A DNA stretch of 64,000 nt from assembly GCA_016714815.1 (NCBI GenBank), contig JADKBZ010000001.1, positions 1 through 64,000 of the forward strand. Reading direction: 5' to 3'. A program made the translations under genes and the position numbers. The notes below the pieces were generated by a model. It was not told the DNA's origin. It worked only from the letters and a program-made list of their open reading frames with translations, and did not search any database. Position 1 is the stretch's first letter; each line of letters starts with the position of its first letter. This document shows positions 16,177 through 27,651 of this stretch, piece by piece. This stretch comes from Holophagales bacterium. Lineage in GTDB: Bacteria; Acidobacteriota; Thermoanaerobaculia; UBA5066.

Positions 16177-16633
16177 GGATGAAAAGTCGGACGCTGGTAC
16201 GGCTCCGGGCTGAAGAATTGAGCCAGGATGGACGGTCGCACTACGCCCTACCCCTCCCGACGAAGGATGTCGGCGGTCCCGACACCCTTCCGGCCGGCGA
16301 AGGGTGTCCCGTACTGCTCGACACCCTTCCGAGCGTGACGTCAGAGATCCTGATCCTCAGGGGAGTCCACGGTGCGGACGCCCTTCCTACGGTGGGAAGG
16401 GTCTAACTTCAAGTCATACCCCTTCCCGCGAAGGGTACTCACAATGTGCGTACCCCTCAGCCCGGCTGAGGCCTTCCCCGCGCGCGAGGAGCAGCGCTCA
16501 GCTTTCAGCGCTGCCCCGGGAACGCTCCGGTCAGTCTCGACCGCCGCCCGGGAGGTTTCGCTCAGATTCACGCGAAACCCGCTCAACCCCGAGCGGGTTT
16601 AACGCTACCCCCGGAGCGAGGAAGGAGACACCC
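16177..16633. promoter_or_regulatory. Inverted-repeat-rich control region upstream of the integrase
   Basis: This 457-base gap holds no convincing gene but is dense in palindromes built on ACCCTTC/GAAGGGT. A perfect 10-bp pair lies at 16281-16290 with 16299-16308, a half site at 16320-16330, a pair CCCTTCC 16381-16387 with GGAAGGG 16395-16401, and a pair at 16417-16425 with 16430-16437. Separate hairpins lie at 16455-16471 and 16575-16600. Spacing and position suit integrase arm sites/attP or operators for a repressor. No direct proof. Confidence 0.55.
16575..16600 (+). terminator. Perfect 10-bp hairpin before the integrase gene
   Basis: AAACCCGCTC (16575-16584) pairs with GAGCGGGTTT (16591-16600) around a 6-base loop and ends in three T. 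It would terminate transcription from the PAPS-reductase-like gene and insulate the integrase, whose GTG lies 33 bases further on. An operator role is also possible. Confidence 0.5.
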
Positions 16634-17800
16634 GTGCCCCTCTGGAGAGACCCGAAGACGCAGCGCTGGAAGATGCGCTACTACTCGGACGGGACGAAGG
16701 CCGGCCCGCGGGTCCTCGAGACCCTCGAATCCAACCTGACGCACGCGGAAGCCGGGCGAGTCTACAAAGGCCGGCTCGCGCGCGCGGCAACCCGGAAAGG
16801 GAAGGGCCTCACCGGGACCTCACGATGCGCGAGGCCGCCGCCGAATACCTCGCGACCCGGAAAGGCGTCCACGCCCCGGGGACGACCCGAACCATGGTGT
16901 TCACCTTCGACGCCAACATCCTCCGGCTACTCGGCGACCGGCGCCTAGAGGCCCTCCGGCCGACCGACTTCCTCGCCTACCAGACGACCCGGACGGCCGA
17001 AGGGATCGCGCCGAGTACCGTGAACTACGAGCTCGGGCTGATGAAGGCGCTGTTCAACGTCCTCATCAAGTGGGAGTGGATCGAGAAGTCTCCGATGCCG
17101 GCCGGGAGCGTGCCGCGGCTACGGGCGCCGAAGAATCGGACCGACTTCCTCAGCCCGGACGAGTGGAAAGCGTTCCTCGGGGCTCTCGAAACGACGCCAG
17201 ACCCGACCCCGGGCGTCTTCCGTTCCTACGTGCCGGCCAGGGCGACCATCCCCGTCTTCCGGGCGCTGATCTTCACCGGAGCCCGGCTGGGGGAAATCCT
17301 CGGGCTGAAGTGGGAGGCCGTCGACCTCGACGCCGGCCGAATCGTCCTCGACCGGAGGAAGACCCAGAGCGTCACCGGATTAACGATCTCCGCGCCGCTC
17401 CGGGAGGTCCTCGAAGAAGCTCCCACGGGGAACCCCCGGCTCCCACGTCTTCCGCCGCCCCGACGGGGACCCGTGGCTCCCGCATCAGGTCCAGGCATCG
17501 TTCTATCGGGCGAGGAAGAAGGCAGGCCTGAGGGAGACCCTCAGCGTCCACAGCCTCCGGCATTCCTTCGCGTCCTGGCTCGTCGCCGACGGCGTCCCGC
17601 TCAAGACCGTGAGCGAACTCCTCGGGCACTCCAACATCCTCCAGACGAGCCGATACAGCCACCTGTCGCCGGAGCACTTGAAGGAGGCGATTGACCGAAT
17701 CGGGGTCATCGAAGCCCGCGGAAACGCCTCGGGGGTCAGACCGGCGCCACAACAGGGGGCTGTAATTCCGCTTGACGAGAGGCGCAAGGTCGGATGCTAG
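16634..17800 (+). CDS. int: Tyrosine recombinase/phage integrase (two apparent frameshifts)
   Basis: It catalyses site-specific integration and excision of the element. GTG 16634 follows GAAGGAGAC. The N-terminal arm (VPLWRDPKTQRWKMRYYSDG) resembles an arm-type DNA-binding domain. A shift near 16805 leads to the SAM-like core domain (MREAAAEYLATRKG...). The catalytic domain shows TGARLGE, then, after another shift in the C5 run near 17432-17436, HSLRHSF, LLGHSN and TSRYSH, i.e. the Arg, His-x-x-Arg, His and Tyr nucleophile. All catalytic residues are present once frames are joined (about 388 residues). The gene closes the element next to the chromosomal heptosyltransferase. Confidence 0.8.
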
Positions 17801-17829
17801 AATAACGAGGAGAGAATAGCGAAACGACG

Positions 17830-18864
17830 ATGAAGATTCTCCTCGTACGGCTCTCCTCCTTCGGCGACATCGTCTTCACCCTTCCTCTCGCGAAGGCGCT
17901 GCGGGGAGGAGGAGGCCGGCTCGCCTGGGCGGTGGAGGGGCCCCTCGCCGAGCTCGTCGCCGGGGCGGCCTACGTCGACGAGGTCCTCGTCGCGACGACC
18001 CGCTCGTGGAGAAAGCGCCCCTTCTCGGCGGGGACACGCACCGAGCTGAGGACCTTCCTCTCGGCGCTCGGCGCCTTCTCGCCCGACGTCGTCGTCGACG
18101 CCCAGGGGCTCCTGAAGTCCGCCTGGATCACCCTCGCGGCGCGGGCCCCGAGGAAGATCGGCTTCGGGTTCCGGACGGCGACCGAGAGGGTGAACGCGCT
18201 CGTCACGGGCGAAAGGGTGGACGTCCCCGAGGGAACCCACGTCGTCGACCGCGGGCTCGCCCTGGCGGAGCACCTTCTCGGCAGGGGCGGCTTCCCGCGA
18301 ACGCCCGACGTCTCGCACCTCGTCGCCCGGCCGGCTCCGGAGGTGGACGAGTGGAGCGCCGCACGGTCCGCGCGGTCCGCCCGCCCCTTTGCGCTCCTCC
18401 AGCCGTTCTCCTCCCGCGAGACGAAGGAATGGGACGCCGCGGAGACGGCCCTCTTCTGCCGGGCCCTCGCGGCGAAGGGGCTCGACCCGGTTCTCCGCTG
18501 GGGACCGGGCGAGCGGGAGCGGGCCGAACGGATCGTCGCGAATTCGGGGGGGACCGCCTCGCTGGCCCCCCCGAGCCCTCCGGCCGCCTCGGCCAGGCTC
18601 GCGTCCCGCGCCGCTCTCTTCGTCGGCGCCGACACGGGTCCGACCCACCTCGCCGCCGCCGCGGGAACGCCCACGGTGGCGCTCTACGGGCCGACCGACC
18701 CGGAGCGCTTCGGCCCGGTCGGGCCCCGCGTCCGGATCCTCCGCGACGGGAGCGGGGCCTACAATGCCGGTCTGGCCGGCCTTCCCGGCCTCACTGCAGA
18801 TGCCGTCCTCTCCGCCTCCCTCGCGCTCCTCGACGAGCGGCCCGACGCCGGGGCGCCGACGTAG
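17830..18864 (+). CDS. ADP-heptose:LPS heptosyltransferase-like glycosyltransferase (GT9)
   Basis: It probably adds heptose to the LPS core in the cytoplasm. The 344-residue protein starts MKILLVRLSSFGDIVFTLPL, the GT9 N-terminal signature (LxRLSSxGDV). LALLQPFSSRETKEW-type and GADTGPTHLAAAAGTPTVAL sequences (about 264-285) form the C-terminal ADP-sugar-binding half. Whether it is heptosyltransferase I or II cannot be decided. It would belong with the waaA-lpxK-lpxL genes left of the element, so the element appears to split an LPS locus. A possible -10 TAGAAT lies at 17798-17803, overlapping the integrase stop. Confidence 0.8.
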   Translation: MKILLVRLSSFGDIVFTLPLAKALRGGGGRLAWAVEGPLAELVAGAAYVDEVLVATTRSWRKRPFSAGTRTELRTFLSALGAFSPDVVVDAQGLLKSAWITLAARAPRKIGFGFRTATERVNALVTGERVDVPEGTHVVDRGLALAEHLLGRGGFPRTPDVSHLVARPAPEVDEWSAARSARSARPFALLQPFSSRETKEWDAAETALFCRALAAKGLDPVLRWGPGERERAERIVANSGGTASLAPPSPPAASARLASRAALFVGADTGPTHLAAAAGTPTVALYGPTDPERFGPVGPRVRILRDGSGAYNAGLAGLPGLTADAVLSASLALLDERPDAGAPT

Positions 18865-19705
18865 GGCGGCCTCCGCCCTCCTCGCGGTCGTCCTCGCCGG
18901 TCCGCTCGCCGCTTCCGTCACGGCGAACGTCCTGCCGAACCTCGGCCGGGAGGAGCTGCCGAAGGACAAGCTCGCACCCGTCCCGTTCAGCCCCGGAGAG
19001 ACCCTCGTTTTCACCATTTCCTGGCTGAAGATCGAGGGGGGGGAGATGACCGTCGCCACGTCGCGGGAGACCAGCCCCGACGGCGTCCCCGTCCACCGGA
19101 TCCGTCTCTCCGCCGTCTCGAACGAGTACGTCTCGCGGTTCTACCCGGTCAACACCCGCTACGAGACGTGGGTGGACGCCCGGGACCTGTCCCCCGTGAG
19201 GTTCGAGAAGCACGCCCGCGAAGGGCGCTACGTCTCCGACGAGGTGGAGGAGTTCGACCTTTCCCGCCGCGTCGCCGTCTGGCGGGACGAGAAGGAGATC
19301 CGGGGGACCGGGCCGATCCCGGCGCACTTCCAGGACGTGATCTCCTCCTTCTACTTCATGCGGTCGGTCCCGCTCGTGCCGGGGCAGGAGACGCGGGTCG
19401 ACCTCTACTCGCGCGGGAAGCTCTACCGCCTCGTCGTGGCCGTCCTGGGCCGGGAAAAGGTGGAGACGGAGCTGGGCGTCTTCGACGCCCTGAAGGTCCA
19501 GCCCCGGATGCACGAATCGGGCGACAGCGAGGACAGGAACAAGGGGAAGCTCTTCCTCTGGTTCAGCGACGACGCGCGGCGGCTCCCGGTGATGGCCAGG
19601 ACGATCCTCCCGATCGGCTCGGTGACGGCCCGCCTCACCCGCGTCTCCGGCGAGACGTCGCCCCTCGCTCCGCCCCCCCCCGTCCCGGCTCCGGCCCCCC
19701 GCTGA
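18800..19705 (+). CDS. DUF3108 domain-containing exported protein
   Basis: A 301-residue protein. ATG 18800 overlaps the end of the heptosyltransferase gene and gives a basic RRRR region plus a hydrophobic ALLAVVLAGPLAASVTA signal peptide. The mature part follows the DUF3108 pattern: PFSPGETLVFTISWLKIEGG, VHRIRLSAVSNEYVSRFYPV, YETWVDARDLSPVRFEKHAR, ending with LFLWFSDDARRLPVMARTIL and GSVTARL. DUF3108 proteins are envelope proteins of unknown function in Gram-negative bacteria, often near LPS genes. The tail is Pro-rich. Confidence 0.75.
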   Translation: MPSSPPPSRSSTSGPTPGRRRRAASALLAVVLAGPLAASVTANVLPNLGREELPKDKLAPVPFSPGETLVFTISWLKIEGGEMTVATSRETSPDGVPVHRIRLSAVSNEYVSRFYPVNTRYETWVDARDLSPVRFEKHAREGRYVSDEVEEFDLSRRVAVWRDEKEIRGTGPIPAHFQDVISSFYFMRSVPLVPGQETRVDLYSRGKLYRLVVAVLGREKVETELGVFDALKVQPRMHESGDSEDRNKGKLFLWFSDDARRLPVMARTILPIGSVTARLTRVSGETSPLAPPPPVPAPAPR

Positions 19706-19750
19706 AACGCCGGCCCGCCGGAAGGCGGACGAACGATTATCATTGCGCCC

Positions 19751-21478
<1,728 letters not shown>

Positions 21479-21535
21479 AAAGAGCCAGAAGCCGCTGGGG
21501 TATGATTCCCGGCAGCTTCGTCACAGGGGGACCCG

Positions 21536-22666
21536 ATGGCAGTTACGCTGCACCAGCTTCTGAAGACTCTCGTCGAGAAGGGCGGCTCGGACCTCCACAT
21601 CACGACGAACTCCCCGCCGATGGTCCGGGTCCACGGAGACATCCAGCCGCTCGACTACCCGCCGCTGACGGTTCCCGAGACCAAGCAGCTCTGCTACTCG
21701 ATCCTGACCGACGTCCAGAAGCACCGGTTCGAGGAGAACCTCGAGCTCGACCTCTCCTTCGGGGTCAAGGGCCTGGCGCGGTTCCGCGGGAACGTCTTCA
21801 TGCAGCGGGGCGCCGTCTCGGCGGTCTTCCGGCAGATCCCCTACGAGATCCTCGGCTTCAAGGAGCTCGGGGTCCCGAACGTCGTGGAGGCGCTCTGCAA
21901 CAGGCCCCGCGGCCTGGTGCTCGTGACCGGCCCCACCGGCTCGGGCAAGTCGACGACCCTCGCGACGATGGTCGACAAGGTCAACCGCGAGCAGGCCAAG
22001 CACATCGTCACGATCGAGGACCCGATCGAGTTCCTCCACACCCACAAGCGCTGCATCGTCAACCAGCGGGAGCTGCACGCCGACACGCACTCCTTCCCGA
22101 ACGCGCTCCGCGCGGTCCTCCGCGAGGACCCCGACGTCGTCCTCGTCGGCGAGATGCGCGACCTCGAGACGATGGAGGCCGCCCTCCGGATCGCCGAGAC
22201 GGGCCACCTGACGTTCGCCACCCTCCACACCAACAGCGCCGTCCAGACGATGAACCGGATCATCGACGCCTTCCCCGCGAGCCAGCAGTCGCAGGTGCGG
22301 GCCCAGCTCTCGTTCGTCCTCGAAGGGATCCTCTGTCAGACGCTTCTCCCGAAGTCGTCGGGGAAGGGGCGGTGCCTGGCGATGGAGATCCTCATCCCGA
22401 CGCCCGCGATCCGGAACCTCATTCGCGAGGACAAGCTCCACCAGATCTATTCGATGATGCAGACCGGGCAGAACAAGTACGGGATGCAGACGTTCAACCA
22501 GGCACTCGCCACGCTCGTCCACCGCCGCGTCATCACCCAGGAGCTCGCCCTCACGACGTCGTCCCTGCCGGACGAGCTCTCCGAGATGATCGCCCGCGGC
22601 GCGGGTGTCGTGGGACAGACGCCGCCGGCGGCCTCGGCAGCCGGCTCCGCCGCTCGGCGGCCCTGA
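21536..22666 (+). CDS. pilT: Type IV pilus retraction ATPase PilT
   Basis: PilT drives pilus retraction and twitching. The 376-residue protein starts MAVTLHQLLKTLVEKGGSDL (the usual PilT N-terminus with SDLH), has Walker A GPTGSGKST near 132-140, IEDPIEFLH, and LREDPDVVLVGEMRDLETME. The retraction motif AIRNLIREDKLHQI is at the C-terminus. The last 25 residues are Pro/Ala-rich. ATG 21536 follows an AGGGGG ribosome site. Confidence 0.93.
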   Translation: MAVTLHQLLKTLVEKGGSDLHITTNSPPMVRVHGDIQPLDYPPLTVPETKQLCYSILTDVQKHRFEENLELDLSFGVKGLARFRGNVFMQRGAVSAVFRQIPYEILGFKELGVPNVVEALCNRPRGLVLVTGPTGSGKSTTLATMVDKVNREQAKHIVTIEDPIEFLHTHKRCIVNQRELHADTHSFPNALRAVLREDPDVVLVGEMRDLETMEAALRIAETGHLTFATLHTNSAVQTMNRIIDAFPASQQSQVRAQLSFVLEGILCQTLLPKSSGKGRCLAMEILIPTPAIRNLIREDKLHQIYSMMQTGQNKYGMQTFNQALATLVHRRVITQELALTTSSLPDELSEMIARGAGVVGQTPPAASAAGSAARRP

Positions 22667-22687
22667 CGCTCACCGGAAGGAAGAAAG

Positions 22688-23893
22688 ATGGCCCAGTACG
22701 TCTGGAAGGGGAAGACCCGTCAGGGCGTCATGACCGGAGGGGTCCTGACGGCCGACTCGAAAGACCTCGTCATCGCCGACCTGCGGAGGCGGCAGATCGA
22801 GGTCGCCTCCGTCAAGGAGCGCGGCAAGGAGTTCGCCGTCCCGAAGTTCGGCGCGGGGAAGGTCTCGGCCAAGAGGCTCGCCATCTTCACGCGGCAGTTC
22901 TCCGTCATGATCGACGCGGGCCTTCCGCTCGTTCAGTGCCTCGAGATCCTCGGGACGCAGCAGGACGACAAGGCGTTCCAGCGGATCATCCTGGCCGTCC
23001 GGCAGGACGTGGAGTCGGGCTCCTCGCTCGCCGACGCGCTCCGGAAGCACCCGCGCGCCTTCGACGACCTCTTCGTCAACATGATCGCCGCCGGCGAGGC
23101 GGGCGGTATCCTCGACACGATCCTGCGACGGCTCTCGACCTACATCGAGAAGGCGGTCAAGCTGCAGGGCCAGGTCAAGACGGCCCTCATCTACCCCGTC
23201 TCGGTCCTGACGATCGCCGCCCTCGTCGTGACGATCATCCTCTGGAAGGTCATCCCGACGTTCGCCGCGCTGTTCGCCGGCCTCGGCGCCCAGCTCCCGC
23301 TTCCGACGAGGCTCGTCATCCAGGCGTCGAACTTCCTCGCCAGCTACTTCCTCTTCATCATGGCCGGCATCGCGGCGATCATTTTCGCCCTCAAGCGCTA
23401 CTACGCGACCTACAAGGGGCGCCGCGTCCTCGACGGGATCATGCTGAAGCTGCCGGTCCTCGGCGACATCCTCAAGAAGATCGCCGTGGCCCGCTTCTGC
23501 CGGACCTTCTCGACGCTGACCGCCTCCGGCGTCCCGATCCTCGACGGCCTCGAGATCACCGCGAAGACCTCGGGGAACGCCATCATCGAGGACGCGATCA
23601 TGGCGGTTCGCAAGTCCGTCGAGACCGGCCGCACCATCGCCGAGCCGCTCGCCGAGACGAAGGTCTTCCCGCCGATGGTCGTCCAGATGATTGGCGTCGG
23701 CGAGCAGACCGGCGCCCTCGACGCCATGCTCTCCAAGATCGCCGAGTTCTACGAGGAAGAGGTCGACAACGCCGTCGACGGCCTGATGAAGCTGATGGAG
23801 CCGATCATGATCGCCATGCTCGGCACGATCATCGGCACCATCGTCGTCGCGATGTACATGCCGATGTTCGACCTCATCTCCAAGATCGGGTGA
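22688..23893 (+). CDS. pilC: Type IV pilus inner-membrane platform protein PilC
   Basis: PilC anchors PilB and PilT in the inner membrane. The 401-residue protein has two GspF domains. The first contains FTRQFSVMIDAGLPLVQCLE, the second ARFCRTFSTLTASGVPILDG. Hydrophobic helices are at about 175-200 (VLTIAALVVTIILWKVIPTF), 222-240 and 375-395. The repeated Glu-Gln-Thr-Gly element (GVGEQTGALD) is typical. AGGAAGAAAG precedes ATG 22688. No pilin gene is present in the window. Confidence 0.92.
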   Translation: MAQYVWKGKTRQGVMTGGVLTADSKDLVIADLRRRQIEVASVKERGKEFAVPKFGAGKVSAKRLAIFTRQFSVMIDAGLPLVQCLEILGTQQDDKAFQRIILAVRQDVESGSSLADALRKHPRAFDDLFVNMIAAGEAGGILDTILRRLSTYIEKAVKLQGQVKTALIYPVSVLTIAALVVTIILWKVIPTFAALFAGLGAQLPLPTRLVIQASNFLASYFLFIMAGIAAIIFALKRYYATYKGRRVLDGIMLKLPVLGDILKKIAVARFCRTFSTLTASGVPILDGLEITAKTSGNAIIEDAIMAVRKSVETGRTIAEPLAETKVFPPMVVQMIGVGEQTGALDAMLSKIAEFYEEEVDNAVDGLMKLMEPIMIAMLGTIIGTIVVAMYMPMFDLISKIG

Positions 23894-23903
23894 TCGTTGA
23901 CCG

Positions 23904-23926
23904 GGGAGGCTCGCCACGAGCCTCCC
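23904..23926 (+). terminator. Hairpin after pilC (first of two)
   Basis: GGGAGGCTCG (23904-23913) pairs perfectly with CGAGCCTCCC (23917-23926) around CCA. It lies 11 bases past the pilC stop and lacks a T tract. Probably the end of the pilB-pilT-pilC message or an RNA-stabilising stem. Confidence 0.5.
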
Positions 23927-23937
23927 GCGACCCTCGA

Positions 23938-23965
23938 CGACGGGCGCCCTCCGGGGCGCCCGTCG
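23938..23965 (+). terminator. Second, 12-bp hairpin upstream of pilS
   Basis: CGACGGGCGCCC (23938-23949) pairs with GGGCGCCCGTCG (23954-23965), loop TCCG. With the preceding hairpin it separates pilC from pilS by two strong GC stems. There is no T tract, so termination would need to be unusual or the stems act as mRNA barriers. Confidence 0.5.
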
Positions 23966-24006
23966 CGCGTCCGGGGCCTGGAGCCGCCCGCTACAATCCC
24001 CTCCAG

Positions 24007-25718
<1,712 letters not shown>

Positions 25719-25722
<4 letters not shown>

Positions 25723-27176
25723 CGGTCGACGCCAGGCGGCCCTCCGGCCCCCGGATCCTCCTCGTCGACGACGAGCCCGGCATCACGGGAATGCTCTCGA
25801 TCGTCTTCGAGAAGGAGGGCTACTCCGTCCGGACCGCGGGGACCTGCGCCGAAGGGATGAGGCTCGTGGAGGAAACCTCTCCCGACCTCGTGCTGACCGA
25901 CCTGAAGATGCCCGACGGCACGGGCTTCGACATCCTCCGCAAGACCCGCGAGACCAACGCCGAGACGCCCGTCGTCATGATCACCGCCTACAGCTCGACG
26001 AAGACGGCGATCGACGCGCTGAAGGCCGGCGCCTACGACTACATCTCCAAGCCCTTCGACGTCGAGGAGCTCAAGCACGTCGTGGGGAAGGCGCTCGAGC
26101 GCAAGCGGCTCGCCGACGAGAACTTCACCCTGAGGACCCGGATCGAGGAGCGGCCCGCGCTCGGGACCCTCATCGGCGTCTCGCGCCGGATGCGCACCGT
26201 CTTCGACCTCATCGAGCGGATCGGCCGGACGACCTCCACCGTCCTGATCACGGGCGAGTCGGGCACGGGCAAGGAGCTCATCGCGCGGGCGATCCACCGG
26301 AGCTCGCCCCGCGCCGCCCGCACCTTCGTCTCCATCAACTGCGGGGCCCTCCCGGAGAACCTCCTCGAATCGGAGCTCTTCGGGCACGAGCGGGGCGCCT
26401 TCACCGGCGCCGTGAAGGAGAAGAAAGGGCTCTTCCAGGAGGCCGAGGGGGGCACCCTCTTCCTCGACGAGATCGGCGAGACCTCCGTCTCGATGCAGGT
26501 GAAGCTCCTCCGGGCGCTGCAGGAGCGGGTCGTCCGGCGCGTCGGCGGGAACGTCGAGGAGCCGGTCGACGTGCGGATCATCTGCGCCACGAACAAGGAC
26601 CTCCCCCGGAAGGTCGCCGATCACACCTTCCGCGAGGATTTCTACTACCGGATAGCGGTCATCCCCCTGCCGATCCCTCCCCTGCGCGAGCGGCGGGAGG
26701 ACATCCCGCTCCTCGTCCGTCACTTCCTGAAAGAGGTGTCGGCGCAGCAGGGGGTCTCCGAGAAGAAGATCTCGACCGAGGCGATGCGCGTCCTGGAGGC
26801 CCACCCGTGGCCAGGAAACGTCCGCGAGCTCGAGAACCTGATCGAGCGGACGGTCGCCCTCGAGCCGGGGGACATCGTCACGACGAGCTCGCTCCCCGAG
26901 AGCTTCCTCAGGCCCTCGGGCGTTCCGGCCGAGTCGTTCCAGAGCCCCTTCGACCTCCCGCTGGAGAACTTCAGCCTCGAGGCGTACCTCGAGTGGATCG
27001 GGAAACGCCTGATGCAGCAGGCGCTCGAGAGGGCCAACGGCATTCGCAAGGACGCCGCCAAGCTCGTCGGGATGTCGGAGCGATCGTTTCGCTACTACGC
27101 CAAGAAGTACGACCTCGGACACGACGAGGAGGAGGAAACCTTTGACGAGCCCGGGCCCGCGATCGACGAAGCGTGA
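25719..27176 (+). CDS. pilR: Sigma-54-dependent response regulator PilR-like
   Basis: The 485-residue protein from GTG 25719 has a receiver domain (ILLVDDEPG, phospho-acceptor Asp in LVLTDLKMPDG). It has an AAA+ sigma-54 activation domain with Walker A GESGTGKE, GAFTGA loop (ERGAFTGAVKEKKG), Walker B GGTLFLDEIGE and a Fis-type HTH (NGIRKDAAKLVGMSERSFRY). It would activate sigma-54 promoters, classically the pilin gene. The closest assignment is PilR because of the pilS neighbour and the pil genes upstream. Confidence 0.88.
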
Positions 27177-27651
27177 GCTCCTCGCGGGAGCTCTCCTCGC
27201 CCAGCTCCTCGTGGCCGGCTGCAGCGGCGGGCGAGGTGCGAACCCGAAGGCCGCCCAGACGCCCCCCGCGAGCGGCCCGCGCGTCGTCCTCCCCTCGGGC
27301 GCGGTCTTCGCTCTCGAGGTGGCCAACACCCCGGAGCTGACCGCGCAGGGCCTGATGTTCCGCGAGTCGCTGGCCCCTTCGAGCGGAATGGTCTTCCTCT
27401 TCGACGCGCCCAGGCCGCAGGCCTTCTGGATGAAGAACTGCCACTTCGCGCTCGACATGGTCTTCACCCTGAAGGACGGAAGCGTCGTCGACGTCCTCGA
27501 GAACGTCCCGCCGTGCGCGGCCGATCCTTGCCCGAGCTACCCGGCGCGGGCCCCGGCCGACACCGTCGTCGAGCTGACCGCGGGCGAGGCGAAGAAGCAC
27601 GGGGTCGTCCCCGGGGCGCGACTCTCCTTCGTCAGCGTGCCGGAGCGCTGA
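27142..27651 (+). CDS. DUF192 family lipoprotein
   Basis: A 169-residue protein from TTG 27142, overlapping the end of pilR. It has a lipobox LLVAGC near residue 28, then the DUF192 domain. That domain shows VANTPELTAQGLMFRESLAP, MVFLFDAPRPQAFWMKNCHF, ALDMVFTLKDGSVVDVLENV, VVELTAGEAKKHGVVPGARL. DUF192 proteins are small beta-barrel envelope proteins with no firm function. The 3' end overlaps a converging gene by 20 bases. Confidence 0.82.
   Translation: MTSPGPRSTKRELLAGALLAQLLVAGCSGGRGANPKAAQTPPASGPRVVLPSGAVFALEVANTPELTAQGLMFRESLAPSSGMVFLFDAPRPQAFWMKNCHFALDMVFTLKDGSVVDVLENVPPCAADPCPSYPARAPADTVVELTAGEAKKHGVVPGARLSFVSVPER

Noticed and set aside
16281..16437. CRISPR array
   Set aside because: The repeats are short palindromes with irregular spacing and no repeat-spacer unit.
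17772..17803. Sigma-70 promoter TTGACG-TAGAAT for the heptosyltransferase
   Set aside because: The 20-base spacer is too long for a confident call, so only the -10 is mentioned with that gene.
4121..17830. Direct repeats as attL/attR of the element
   Set aside because: Only matches of seven to eight bases were found by eye between the flanks, which is not above chance in such GC-rich DNA.
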